Assembly (NCBI RefSeq): GCF_965219885.1
Contig: NZ_CBDCOT010000007.1
Span: 372,001 to 436,000, forward strand
DNA length: 64,000 nucleotides
Direction of reading: 5' to 3'
Source: Curvivirga sp965219885
GTDB lineage: Bacteria; Pseudomonadota; Alphaproteobacteria; UBA8366; Aestuariispiraceae
The position numbers were made by a program, and so were the translations under genes. The notes under the pieces were generated by a model. It was not told where the DNA came from. It searched no databases and saw nothing but the letters and a program-made list of their open reading frames with translations. Positions 17,040-25,702 of the stretch are shown one piece after another (the first letter of the stretch is position 1; each line of letters opens with the position of its first letter).

Positions 17040-18167
17040 GTGAAAAAATCTGAAATGGTGCCAATGTGGACGGATGCGTATTTCAAACGCACCAAAGAAA
17101 TCATCGGCAAGTTTGGTGATGCGCAAGTTACTTATGCGATCTTTATGCGTCGCCCTGTGGTTTCTGCCCCGAAAATGGCTTTGGATTATTTAGCTGAAGT
17201 CGCGCAAGAACAAGGGTTTGAATATAAAGTCGACCTTCAATATGAAGAAGGGCGCTGGGTCGGTGCAGGGGAGCCGATCATGTATATTACAGGTTCATTC
17301 TATCATTTGAGCGAGCTGGAAACACTTCTTTTGCAACGTATTGGGCCTGCATGTGTTGCTGCCTATAACGCTTTTACCATGTGTACAGAAATGCCGAACA
17401 CAGCTTTCCTTGCGATGGATGCACGTCATTGTGCCGGTGCTGAAATGGCAGAGATTATGGCATATGCAGCGTCTGTTGGGTCGCGTCGTGCAAAAGAAAA
17501 AGGTGAAAATGTAGTTGGTTTTATCGGCAATGCAACTGATGCCACAGCTCATTATTTTGGTAAAGATTCCGGTATGGGCACGATGCCGCATGCATTGATT
17601 GGGTATGCAGGGTCCACTTTGCGTGCCGCAGAAATGTATCATGACGCATTCTCAGATGAACCGATGACCGTGCTTGTTGATTATTTTGGGCAAGAAATTA
17701 CCGATGCTTTAGCCGTATGTGAACGTTTTCCTGAATTGGCAAAGGCGGGTCGATTGGCGTTCCGTCTGGATACATTAGGTGGTCGTTTCTGTGAGGGGCT
17801 TGATCCTGCTGCGTCCTACGCTGTATTGGAACGCCATGCGGCTCACGCGATCCGGGGATATCGCACAGAAGCAGAATTACGCCATTTGATTGGTCCAGGT
17901 GTTTCCGCCGCAGCAATTTGGCATTTACGTGAAAAATTAAACGCAGCCGGATATGAAAATGCGCGCATTGTGGCATCCAGTGGTTTTGGGCCGGAGAAAT
18001 GTCGCATTCTTTCCCTAGCGGATGCACCTGTTGATGTGGTTGGTAGTGGAAGTTATTTGCCAGAAAAATGGTCAGAGACTTATGCGACGGCCGATATTGT
18101 CGATTATGACGGTATTGCAAGGGTTAAAGTGGGACGCGAATTCCTGTTAAAGGCAGAGAAGAAATAA
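17040..18167 (+). CDS. Nicotinate phosphoribosyltransferase-like protein
   Basis: A 375-residue protein of the NAPRT/quinolinate phosphoribosyltransferase superfamily. Visible features are LETLLLQRIGPACVAAYNAF (the QPRTase 'E.llLnllg..sgiAt' helix), MDARHCAGAEMAEIMAYAAS and a phosphate-binding tail FGPEKCRILSLADAPVDVVGSGSYLP, like the GiGt loop. It would convert nicotinate to nicotinate mononucleotide for NAD salvage, which fits NAD synthetase nearby at 19256. The ORF opens with GTG/TTG codons at 17022-17025, but TTGGAGGGG is the ribosome site for the GTG at 17040, which I choose. Assignment to NAPRT rather than a relative is likely but not certain. Confidence 0.8.
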   Translation: MKKSEMVPMWTDAYFKRTKEIIGKFGDAQVTYAIFMRRPVVSAPKMALDYLAEVAQEQGFEYKVDLQYEEGRWVGAGEPIMYITGSFYHLSELETLLLQRIGPACVAAYNAFTMCTEMPNTAFLAMDARHCAGAEMAEIMAYAASVGSRRAKEKGENVVGFIGNATDATAHYFGKDSGMGTMPHALIGYAGSTLRAAEMYHDAFSDEPMTVLVDYFGQEITDALAVCERFPELAKAGRLAFRLDTLGGRFCEGLDPAASYAVLERHAAHAIRGYRTEAELRHLIGPGVSAAAIWHLREKLNAAGYENARIVASSGFGPEKCRILSLADAPVDVVGSGSYLPEKWSETYATADIVDYDGIARVKVGREFLLKAEKK

Positions 18168-18183
18168 TCTCTATTCAAAAAGA

Positions 18184-19050
18184 TTAATCATCTGCGTTTT
18201 TTTCATTCGCTTGAATGGTATAAACTTTTTGTGAGTCTATTTGTAAGGCTTGATGCATTCGTTTCAAGCTATCAAGATTATATTGGCCATACCGCCTTTT
18301 TAGTTCTTCAACAGATTGTGGGATTTCCATCTCAGCAAAAAGATTGGCATATAGAGCCATAACTAGCTGGATAAAGGTGACATCATCAAAATGCCAATTC
18401 TCTTCCGCATCATTTTGTGGTTTTGGCATCGTACGGTTAAAGAAATCAACCATCCAAATACGACGCTGTTCTATATCGGCGAAATATTGTGCGATATAGA
18501 TTAGAATATCATTGATGATGGCTTGTGCGCTTGGTGTATCATAAAGGGTTGTCCAGTCAAAAACGTCACCGGAAATTTCTTTTTGTCGATCTACCAGTTC
18601 TTGTGCACGTGTCTGATATGTCGTCATTAATTCAGGGCCGATCATACGGCTTAAAACGCCTGTAAATGCAGGAATGATGCGTCGAGATAGTGAAATATTT
18701 TGAACAGGAGCTTCGCCATAGGGAGCTAGCAAATGTGCAAAATTTCTAACCATCAAGCGTTCCAGTGGATGCGTCCTCATTCGTGCCCAATAAACTTCTT
18801 CAGATGCCTTGGATAAATTCTCCCAACCTTGTGTGAGTAAGGTTTGAATTTCTAAATCTGTACGTGATTTGAAAGCGCTAAGAGCGGCATGAATATCAGA
18901 TATGTTAATCGTGTCACTGTTGCTTGAATTTGGTCCTATAACACGTTCGGCAAATAAATCTAATAGCTGGTCCATGACCTGTCCTAAATGGTCCGGGCCA
19001 TAGCCAAGATTGTGTGGACGGGTATCTATTTTATTCTCTGACTCAGGCAT
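18184..19050 (-). CDS. Protein of unknown function
   Basis: About 288 residues, largely alpha-helical, no signal peptide and no clear membrane segment. It has a hydrophobic stretch IIPAFTGVLSRMIGPELM and a helical C-terminal half (AQAIINDILIYIAQYFADIEQRRIWMVDFF). I do not recognise a family. It is convergent with the NAPRT-like gene (17-base gap) and divergent from nadE, so it may be read from a shared 200-base promoter region. The ATG at 19050 has an AAGGA site; the ATG at 19062 does not. Confidence 0.7.
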   Translation of the reverse strand: MPESENKIDTRPHNLGYGPDHLGQVMDQLLDLFAERVIGPNSSNSDTINISDIHAALSAFKSRTDLEIQTLLTQGWENLSKASEEVYWARMRTHPLERLMVRNFAHLLAPYGEAPVQNISLSRRIIPAFTGVLSRMIGPELMTTYQTRAQELVDRQKEISGDVFDWTTLYDTPSAQAIINDILIYIAQYFADIEQRRIWMVDFFNRTMPKPQNDAEENWHFDDVTFIQLVMALYANLFAEMEIPQSVEELKRRYGQYNLDSLKRMHQALQIDSQKVYTIQANEKNADD

Positions 19051-19255
19051 AAATCCTTGCATCCTGCGATACTGATTGTGGTTTTCGTCTTTAAAAATGT
19101 TTGCTTTTTACAAAAAATACCAACTGTTAAGCTTATAGTTTACTTGAACAGAAGGCTTTGCAGCATTACAACCTCTTAAGTCTACTCTGCATCGGTTCAA
19201 TCTGCCAAGAACTAGATGCAATAGATTGAAACTATTTCATTATCAGGATGGAACG

Positions 19256-20926
19256 ATGACTGAAGAATTGAAAATTGCACTGGCGCAACTTAACCCTACA
19301 GTTGGCGATTTGACAGGCAATATGCACAAAATTCGCGAAGCCCACAAAACTGCCAGAGACATGGATGCAGATTTGATGGTGACGGGTGAATTGATGACAT
19401 CCGGTTATCCACCTGAAGATTTGGTTTTAAAGCCGTTATTTATGGATCGCATCGAAGCAAGTGTGAAAATATTGGCTATTGAAACAAGAGGCGATCATCC
19501 AGCAATTGTTTTGAGCACACCATGGCGAATGGACGGAAAGTTGTATAACGCTGTCTTACTACTGGATGAAGGGGATGTGCAGGCTGTTCGCCCAAAATGC
19601 CATCTACCAAATTATGGTGTATTTGATGAAAAGCGTATCTTTAGTGAAGGTTCGCCAATGGGCCCTGTTGCCTATAAAGGTATCGCACTTGGTTTGTTAA
19701 CTTGTGAAGATTTGTGGTTTGAAGATATTGTTGAATGTCTTGAAGAAACTGGCGCAGAAATTCTTCTTTCACCAAATGGATCTCCATTTGAAATGGATAA
19801 GATGGATGAACGGATGAATCATGCTGTGTCACGTGTTCGTGAAAGTGGTTTGCCGCTGGCATATGTAAATCAAGTTGGTGGTCAGGATGAATTATTGTTT
19901 GACGGCGCGTCTTTCGTCTTAAACGGAGATTGCTCTTTAGCAGTTCAAATGCCTGCCTTTGTTGAGAATGTGACCCTCACGACATGGAAACGAGGTGACG
20001 CTGGCTGGGCATGTGAAACGATCTCACATCATGATCAACCGGACCGTCTGAATTCTGTTTATCAAGCCATGGTTTTAGGTTTGCGTGACTATGTTCAGAA
20101 AAATGGCTTTCCAGGTGTTGTGCTTGGTATGTCAGGTGGTATTGATTCCGCTTTATCAGCTGCTGTGGCTGTCGATGCTTTAGGCGCGGATAAAGTGCAT
20201 TGTGTGATGATGCCATCACCTTATACCAGTCGCGAAAGTTTAGAAGATGCTGAGCAGGCATGTGAGATGCTTGGCGTTCGATTAGATGAGGTTAACATCG
20301 GTCCTGCAATGAAAGCATTTGATGATATGCTTTCTCCGTTATTTGAAGGGACGAATTCAGATACGACTGAAGAAAACATCCAATCCCGCTCACGCGGTTT
20401 AACCTTGATGGCGATTTCTAATAAACATGGATATATGGTGCTAACTACGGGCAATAAATCTGAGATGTCTGTGGGATATGCGACATTATACGGTGACATG
20501 TGTGGTGGATATTCTGTTTTGAAAGATATCTATAAAATGGATGTTTTCCGTCTTTGTGTTTTACGTAATGAAGGACTCAAAAACTCTGATATTGTGCTGG
20601 AAGGCCCTGATGGCCCCGTGATGCCGGAACGTATAATTTCTAAGCCGCCGTCAGCGGAGTTAAAGCCTGATCAAAAAGATGAAGATAGCCTGCCGCCATA
20701 TGAAGTTCTTGATGATATTCTATATTGTCTTGTAGAAGGTGAAATGGGTGTAGATCAGATTGTAGAGCGTGGACATCCCTTGGAAACTGTGCAAAGAGTG
20801 TGGCGCCTACTTGACTTAGCGGAATATAAGCGTAGACAAGCACCTCCGGGTGTGAAAGTAACTTCACGTGCCTTTGGGCGTGATCGCCGTTACCCGATTA
20901 CAAATGCGTTCCGTCGAGCCATTTAA
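19256..20926 (+). CDS. nadE: Glutamine-dependent NAD+ synthetase
   Basis: A 556-residue two-domain enzyme making NAD from nicotinate adenine dinucleotide with glutamine as nitrogen donor. The N-terminal nitrilase-like glutaminase has the Glu45 / Lys114 / Cys150 triad (GELMTSGYPPEDL, RPKCHLPNYG, LLTCEDLW). The C-terminal synthetase has the P-loop SGGIDS at 293-298 and LTTGNKSEMSVGY. The start is the ATG at 19256 after AGGATGG; a TTG ten codons earlier is less likely. It sits 35 bases before gltX on the same strand, possibly in one transcript. Confidence 0.95.
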   Translation: MTEELKIALAQLNPTVGDLTGNMHKIREAHKTARDMDADLMVTGELMTSGYPPEDLVLKPLFMDRIEASVKILAIETRGDHPAIVLSTPWRMDGKLYNAVLLLDEGDVQAVRPKCHLPNYGVFDEKRIFSEGSPMGPVAYKGIALGLLTCEDLWFEDIVECLEETGAEILLSPNGSPFEMDKMDERMNHAVSRVRESGLPLAYVNQVGGQDELLFDGASFVLNGDCSLAVQMPAFVENVTLTTWKRGDAGWACETISHHDQPDRLNSVYQAMVLGLRDYVQKNGFPGVVLGMSGGIDSALSAAVAVDALGADKVHCVMMPSPYTSRESLEDAEQACEMLGVRLDEVNIGPAMKAFDDMLSPLFEGTNSDTTEENIQSRSRGLTLMAISNKHGYMVLTTGNKSEMSVGYATLYGDMCGGYSVLKDIYKMDVFRLCVLRNEGLKNSDIVLEGPDGPVMPERIISKPPSAELKPDQKDEDSLPPYEVLDDILYCLVEGEMGVDQIVERGHPLETVQRVWRLLDLAEYKRRQAPPGVKVTSRAFGRDRRYPITNAFRRAI

Positions 20927-20961
20927 AAATTAAATTAGATTGAAAGTTCAAGAGAAGTATT

Positions 20962-22296
20962 ATGACTGTTAAAGTTCGTTTTGCCCCTAGTCCAACAGGG
21001 AAAATCCATGTTGGTAACGTACGTGTAGCCATTATGAATTGGTTGTTCGCACGCAGCCAGGGTGGCATTTTTCAGCTTCGCATTGATGATACGGATGAAG
21101 AGCGTAGTACAGCCGAATATGAACAAGGTATTCGTGATGATCTAACATGGTTAGGTCTTGGATGGGATGAAACATTCAAACAGTCAGATCGTTATGATCG
21201 CTATAATGAGGCGCTCGACAAACTAAAAGCAGAAGGTCGTCTTTATGCATGTTATGAGACACCGGATGAGCTAGAATTAAAACGCAAGATTAAGCTTGGA
21301 CAAGGTAAGCCGCCTGTCTATGACCGCGCGGCACTTGAGTTAACGGATGAGCAGATTGCATCTTATGAGGCAGAAGGTCGTCGTCCGCATTGGCGCTTTA
21401 AATTGTTGGATGAGCCTGTAACTTGGGAAGATCTAGGTCGCGGGCATACACATTTTGAAGCCGGTCATCTATCTGATCCCGTATTGGTGCGTGAGGATGG
21501 ACGTTTCCTTTATACCATTTCTTCTGTGGTGGATGATGGGGATCATGATGTGACCCATATCATTCGTGGTGAAGACCATGTTGTAAACACAGCTGTACAG
21601 GTACAGTTATTTGAAGCACTTGGCTTTAATGTGCCTGGTTTTGGTCATTATCCATTGATGATGGGGGCTGATGGTAAAGGTTTGTCCAAGCGTCTTGGCA
21701 GTTTATCGATTGAAGATATGCGCAAAGATAAAATGTCTGCACAAGCACTTGTTGCTTATCTAGCGCGTTTGGGTACATCAACGGCTCCGACCGGTGAAGA
21801 TGATATGCAAGCTTTGATTGATACATTTGATGCAGGTGCTTATGGCCGTGCTAGTCCACGTTATGAGCCACATGAGTTAGAAACAATTAATGCGAAATTC
21901 CTGCACCAAACAGCGTTCACTGATATCCGTGAGACATTGGCTGAAATTGATAGTCGGGCTGATAGCGAAATCTTCTGGGCTGCTGTTTCAGGTAATCTTG
22001 AAAATTTAAACGCTGTGTCTTATTGGGCGGATGTTTGCTTTGGTGAGATTGAGCCTGTTGTGGCTGATGATGATAAAGAATTTTTGGTGAAAGCATCTGA
22101 TTTGCTCCCTGATGGTGACTATGATGAAACCACATGGAAAACTTGGACGGGTGCTGTAAAAGATGCAACAGATCGAAAAGGTAAAACTCTGTTCTTGCCA
22201 TTGCGTAAAGCGCTTACAGGCAAAGAAAATGGACCAGAGCTTCGTGATCTATTACCAATTATTGGTAAGGAACGCGCGGCAAGCCGTTTGAAATAG
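20962..22296 (+). CDS. gltX: Glutamate--tRNA ligase (GltX2-like)
   Basis: A 444-residue class I aminoacyl-tRNA synthetase. The HIGH-type motif is in RFAPSPTGKIHVGNVR and the KMSKS-type motif is GKGLSKRLGS. RIDDTDEERS and IRGEDHVVNT are typical of GluRS. HVGN rather than HVGG/HIGH is the form I associate with the second GluRS (GltX2) of many Alphaproteobacteria. It lacks an obvious extra C-terminal extension. A strong terminator follows directly. Confidence 0.93.
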   Translation: MTVKVRFAPSPTGKIHVGNVRVAIMNWLFARSQGGIFQLRIDDTDEERSTAEYEQGIRDDLTWLGLGWDETFKQSDRYDRYNEALDKLKAEGRLYACYETPDELELKRKIKLGQGKPPVYDRAALELTDEQIASYEAEGRRPHWRFKLLDEPVTWEDLGRGHTHFEAGHLSDPVLVREDGRFLYTISSVVDDGDHDVTHIIRGEDHVVNTAVQVQLFEALGFNVPGFGHYPLMMGADGKGLSKRLGSLSIEDMRKDKMSAQALVAYLARLGTSTAPTGEDDMQALIDTFDAGAYGRASPRYEPHELETINAKFLHQTAFTDIRETLAEIDSRADSEIFWAAVSGNLENLNAVSYWADVCFGEIEPVVADDDKEFLVKASDLLPDGDYDETTWKTWTGAVKDATDRKGKTLFLPLRKALTGKENGPELRDLLPIIGKERAASRLK

Positions 22297-22312
22297 AGTT
22301 TAAAATAACTGC

Positions 22313-22343
22313 AAAAAGCCGGGCTTTCAGGTCCGGCTTTTTT
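22313..22343 (+). terminator. Rho-independent terminator after gltX
   Basis: AAAAAGCCGG / CCGGCTTTTT stem with about 10 bases in the loop, followed by T residues. Confidence 0.88.
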
Positions 22344-22374
22344 GTCTATAAGAAAAGATGAGTTGGGGATAAAA

Positions 22375-22701
22375 ATGAAAAAGATTTTAGCAGTATTTGG
22401 ATTGGTATTTTTTGTATCGACATCAATGGCTTCTGAGGTGCCTGTTCAGGGACCATTGCATGAAGCGAGTATAGAAGAATGGTTGCGTGGTAAGAAGTCG
22501 GAACGCCTCATTACCGCTATTCATTGGGTGGATTCTTATTTATCTGCTGAAGGTCAGTCTGTCAGTCGTGAAGATCAATTGGCGGTTATGGCATTTGGTG
22601 TCGTGCAGTGTCTCGATCAGACATATCTTAGTGATGAAACATTGGAAATCCTACCCAAAATGGCATCACTTGTTTGTGTGAAATCTTTAGTAGGGAAATA
22701 A
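22375..22701 (+). CDS. Small exported protein of unknown function
   Basis: A signal peptide MKKILAVFGLVFFVSTSMA with likely cleavage before SEVPVQ is followed by about 90 helical residues (EEWLRGKKSERLITAIHWVDSYL) and two cysteines (VQCLDQ, LVCVKS) that could pair. The start is the ATG at 22375 with GGGGAT before it; the ORF extends further upstream, but that part runs through the gltX terminator. I recognise no family. It converges on the TIGR02186 gene with only 7 bases between stops. Confidence 0.75.
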   Translation: MKKILAVFGLVFFVSTSMASEVPVQGPLHEASIEEWLRGKKSERLITAIHWVDSYLSAEGQSVSREDQLAVMAFGVVQCLDQTYLSDETLEILPKMASLVCVKSLVGK

Positions 22702-22708
22702 GCCAGAT

Positions 22709-23461
22709 TTAGTTTTGACTTAACTTTCTGAACACCCAATTTGCGAATAGGCCTGCGAGCACAGCGATGATGATCGCGGCTAGACCATGAAGGGCAGGAT
22801 GGCGATGAGCAAAACGGAAAACTTGTGCACCAAAGCCTAATTTGTTGATGAATAAGGGCGTGTTTTGTGCTGCGATAACGGTACCTTCTTTTAATAATAA
22901 GGTTTCGACACGATAGGTTCCAGTTGGAACATTGGCTGGAAAATGAACTTTTGTTCTAAATAAATGACGTCCGCGCATTTCTACAAGTGCCGGGCGTTTT
23001 GTATATAAGCCCATTTTGGTTTTATTGCGCACCAATGCTTCTTTGAAAGGCGCTGCTGTTTGGCGATCAATATCTTCTTTGGAATCAAAACGTACATTAT
23101 AAGCACCGATTTGGTGACGGCGTCCCACGGCGGACGAAACACGGCTCATAGCTTCGGGGCTAGCCGCTACGCTATAAAAAGAAGGGACATGTTCAAAGGT
23201 AATGGAATCTTTATTGGCCCAAATGCCGCTGATCTGTTCTTTTTTTCGTACGACGATTTCTTCCGTTGGGCCATGAACGATAACAATTACATCGCCCACA
23301 TCAGAGACGGAGCCAAATAACAAAAGATCTGTGCCTGTGAAGCCTGTAGTGATGGCAACAACATGATCAGATAGATCAGCTACCAAAGTTTCAGCTTTGG
23401 CTGCTAGATTTGGAAATATAAATATACTCGCAAGAAGAATGAAACGGGACACCACTTTCAT
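22709..23461 (-). CDS. TIGR02186 family membrane-anchored protein
   Basis: This 250-residue protein has an N-terminal signal (MKVVSRFILLASIFIFPNLAAKA), a beta-rich periplasmic body containing SFYSVAASPE, and a C-terminal membrane anchor (HGLAAIIIAVLAGLFANWVFRKL). It matches the alphaproteobacterial TIGR02186 family, which I know mainly as a neighbour of TauE/SafE anion exporters. Here it follows such a gene after a single base, so the two are one operon and likely work together. Its biochemical role is not known; a periplasmic partner of the exporter is an inference from conserved pairing. Confidence 0.85.
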   Translation of the reverse strand: MKVVSRFILLASIFIFPNLAAKAETLVADLSDHVVAITTGFTGTDLLLFGSVSDVGDVIVIVHGPTEEIVVRKKEQISGIWANKDSITFEHVPSFYSVAASPEAMSRVSSAVGRRHQIGAYNVRFDSKEDIDRQTAAPFKEALVRNKTKMGLYTKRPALVEMRGRHLFRTKVHFPANVPTGTYRVETLLLKEGTVIAAQNTPLFINKLGFGAQVFRFAHRHPALHGLAAIIIAVLAGLFANWVFRKLSQN

Positions 23462-23462
23462 C

Positions 23463-24395
23463 TTAATGGCCCCCGATCATGCCGATGCTATAGATATCTT
23501 CAGGTGTTAAGATAAGATCAAGTCCGATCTTTATACAGACGGCAAGTACCATTGCTGCTAGAAGGCCACGTAATTGTTCACCATTCATCTTCGCGCCAAC
23601 ACGGGTACCGATTTGGGCACCAATAACCCCGCCAACTAATAAGAGAACGGCAAGAACCACATCAACGGTTTGGTTCATATAAGATTGTAGGAAGGTTGCA
23701 TTGGCGGTCACGAAGATGATTTGAAATAAAGAAGTGCCGACAACGACAACGGTTGGCATGCCAAGTAGATAGATCATCGCAGGCACCATGACAAAGCCAC
23801 CACCGACCCCCATAATGGCGGATAATACACCAACGAAAGCGCCAATCATAAACGGGACGATTGCGCTGATATAAAGACCACTTTTCTTAAACCGCACCTT
23901 CAAAGGAAGGCCATGCATCCATGTGTGCTTGTTTTTCTTACGTCTTGCGATCGCCGTTGTACCACCTTTACGGCGGCTTTTAAACATAGTGCGAATGCTT
24001 TCAAGCATCATCAAACTACCGATAATACCAAGAAAGACGACATAAGATAATTTAATCACAAGGTCGATCTGGCCAAGAGTTTGTAGCCAAGCAAATAAAA
24101 CAACACCACCGGATGAGCCAACGACACCGCCTATTAACAGGACCGTTCCCATCTTAAAGTCAACATTCCCACGTCGCCAATGTGCCAGAACACCAGATAC
24201 TGAAGAGGCGACAATTTGATTGGCCTCCGTTGCAACCGCAACAGGTGAGGGGATGCCCATAAATATAAGGAGAGGGGTCATCAGGAAGCCTCCGCCAACA
24301 CCAAAGATGCCAGAGAGCATGCCAACACCAATACCCATTCCAAGAATGACGAAGATGTTGACTGACATCTCGGCAATGGGAAGGTAAATATACAT
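23463..24395 (-). CDS. TauE/SafE family (TSUP) sulfite/organosulfonate exporter
   Basis: A 310-residue polytopic protein with the twin TSUP repeats, each carrying the family motif: LSGIFGVGGGFLMTPLLIFMG near the N-terminus and LSAIMGVGGGFVMVPAMIYL in the second half. About eight membrane segments and a central basic cytoplasmic loop (KSRRKGGTTAIARRKKNK) are visible. TSUP proteins move sulfite, sulfoacetate or related anions across the inner membrane. It is divergent from a TusA gene, which supports a sulfur role. The start could be MYIY (as given) or the internal MSVN ten codons later. Confidence 0.88.
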   Translation of the reverse strand: MYIYLPIAEMSVNIFVILGMGIGVGMLSGIFGVGGGFLMTPLLIFMGIPSPVAVATEANQIVASSVSGVLAHWRRGNVDFKMGTVLLIGGVVGSSGGVVLFAWLQTLGQIDLVIKLSYVVFLGIIGSLMMLESIRTMFKSRRKGGTTAIARRKKNKHTWMHGLPLKVRFKKSGLYISAIVPFMIGAFVGVLSAIMGVGGGFVMVPAMIYLLGMPTVVVVGTSLFQIIFVTANATFLQSYMNQTVDVVLAVLLLVGGVIGAQIGTRVGAKMNGEQLRGLLAAMVLAVCIKIGLDLILTPEDIYSIGMIGGH

Positions 24396-24565
24396 GCGTC
24401 GTAACTTTTTCTTTGTTGGTGTTCTTTTATAGACTTATATAAATTCAATCCTGATGGATGAATTTAAAATATATATCATGATTTGGTTAAAGGTGTAGAA
24501 AAACTTTACATTTTTGATTATTTAATGGCGACTTGTAATGTGATTAGGGAAGAAAGTAGATAAAC

Positions 24566-24790
24566 ATGTCCGAAGAAATTATGGATCTTACTGGTATGCG
24601 TTGTCCTATTCCGGTCTTAAAAGCGCGAAAGCGTATGAAGACGATGGAGGTTGGAGCGAAGGCAGTGATACATGCAACTGACCCCGGTGCGGAAAGGGAT
24701 TTCCCTGCATTTTGTGAAAGCCAAGGACATAAATTATTATCTAGTCGTTGGGAAGGCGATGTGCTTATTCTGGAGATCGAAAAGGGATAA
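24566..24790 (+). CDS. TusA-like sulfurtransferase
   Basis: A 74-residue SirA/TusA-type protein. MDLTGMRCPIPVLKARKRM carries the CPxP motif with the persulfide-bearing cysteine, followed by the family's beta-alpha-beta pattern (AVIHATDPGAERDFPAFCESQGHKLL). It carries sulfane sulfur between proteins in the cytosol. It is divergent from the TSUP exporter operon and may share its regulatory gap. It could be YedF/TusA-type in sulfur trafficking rather than true tRNA thiolation TusA; context favours trafficking. Confidence 0.9.
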   Translation: MSEEIMDLTGMRCPIPVLKARKRMKTMEVGAKAVIHATDPGAERDFPAFCESQGHKLLSSRWEGDVLILEIEKG

Positions 24791-24799
24791 GAAAATAAA

Positions 24800-24827
24800 A
24801 AAGGCCTGATGAAACTTCAGGCCTTTA
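24800..24827. terminator. Bidirectional Rho-independent terminator
   Basis: AAAGGCCTGA / TCAGGCCTTT stem with a 7-base loop between the convergent tusA-like and FliN-like genes. Confidence 0.88.
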
Positions 24828-24851
24828 TACGTTAACGGATAAGTTAGCTAT

Positions 24852-25337
24852 TTAAGTATCGTGATACATGCCGCGTTTGAAGACTTCCGTAACAGATACA
24901 GCCAGATGATCTTCAACGACAACAACTTCACCACGTGCAATTGGACGTCCTGCCACGCGCAGTTCCACAGTATCACCAACATTACGATCAAGTTCAATAA
25001 CCGCACCACGACCAATTTTTAGAAGATTACTAACCTTCATTTCCGCCGTGCCAAGAACAGCTGTGATATCGATACCAATTTTTTCGACGGCACTTACAAG
25101 TTCAATGCCATCTAGCGGACTGCCACCACCCATATCAACTGGACCGTCCCCGCCACCGGAACCACCACCAGCTCCACCGCCGCCGCCACGTTCAGCTTGT
25201 TCTGCCTGAATGGCTGCCATCATGTCGTCTTCATCGAATTCCATATCATCGCCACCGCCTGCTGCAGCTTCGGCTTGTTCGGCTTCGATGGCCGCCATCA
25301 TGTCATTTTCGTCAAAATCTTCTTCATCGCCCATCAT
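24852..25337 (-). CDS. FliN-like flagellar motor switch protein with duplicated N-terminal motif
   Basis: The C-terminal ~80 residues form a SpoA/FliN domain (VSNLLKIGRGAVIELDR, RPIARGEVVVVEDHLAVSV), the C-ring component where FliN, FliM and FliG set rotor direction. The N-terminal half is unusual. It has two near-identical 17-residue copies, DFDENDMMAAIEAEQAE and EFDEDDMMAAIQAEQAE, separated and followed by glycine-rich linkers (GGGGGAGGGSGGGDG). In FliN the N-terminal helix binds FliH, so the duplication may offer two docking sites. I prefer the ATG at 25337, which has a GGAG upstream; an ATG at 25361 adds eight residues. It is not in a visible flagellar operon. Confidence 0.85.
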   Translation of the reverse strand: MMGDEEDFDENDMMAAIEAEQAEAAAGGGDDMEFDEDDMMAAIQAEQAERGGGGGAGGGSGGGDGPVDMGGGSPLDGIELVSAVEKIGIDITAVLGTAEMKVSNLLKIGRGAVIELDRNVGDTVELRVAGRPIARGEVVVVEDHLAVSVTEVFKRGMYHDT

Positions 25338-25462
25338 GGTCGGGATACTCCGCAAATTCATACCGCAATAAGATTGATATGAAAAAACAATAATAACACA
25401 AAACTATAGGATGATTCTGCTAAATAAGTACAGATAGAAGTTTTTGAGAAACAAGACAGAAA

Positions 25463-25490
25463 AAAGGCTCGCTGAAAACAACGAGCCTTT
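25463..25490 (-). terminator. Rho-independent terminator after the zinc-ribbon gene
   Basis: AAAGGCTCG / CGAGCCTTT stem with a 10-base loop. Read on the minus strand it ends in TTTTTT about 40 bases after the small gene's stop. Confidence 0.8.
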
Positions 25491-25531
25491 GATTCATTTT
25501 GCCTAACTAGGCGATTCTTTAGCGCAAGTAA

Positions 25532-25702
25532 TTATGCTGCCAAGGAAGAATCGTTCCAAGAGCTTGTTTGTTTGCAGTTGGAGCAAACACGCTCACCAGG
25601 CCAAGAGCTTTTAAAATCATTACGACACATAAGGCATTTACGAGTTTTTGACTCATACTTACGGTCAGATTGTGGTTTTTTATTCTTTTCAGAATCGCTC
25701 AT
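25532..25702 (-). CDS. Small zinc-ribbon protein (56 residues)
   Basis: This short gene reads MSDSEKNKKPQSDRKYESK…, with two CxxC knuckles: KCLMCRNDF at residues 23-30 and VCSNCK at 40-45, separated by FKSSWPGER. It ends SLAA. The pattern CLMC-x14-CSNC is a single zinc ribbon, and a basic, lysine-rich N-terminus would suit nucleic-acid binding. Similar small 'CLxC…SxWxGERxCxxC' proteins occur in Alphaproteobacteria but I know of no assigned function. An AAGGA site precedes the ATG, and a terminator follows. It is too short for ordinary ORF cut-offs and overlaps a spurious longer ORF on the other strand. Confidence 0.8.
   Translation of the reverse strand: MSDSEKNKKPQSDRKYESKTRKCLMCRNDFKSSWPGERVCSNCKQTSSWNDSSLAA

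Noticed and set aside
25100..25200. Gly-rich low-complexity stretch as a sequencing or frame error
   Set aside because: It stays in frame between two conserved acidic repeats and the SpoA domain and matches a flexible linker.
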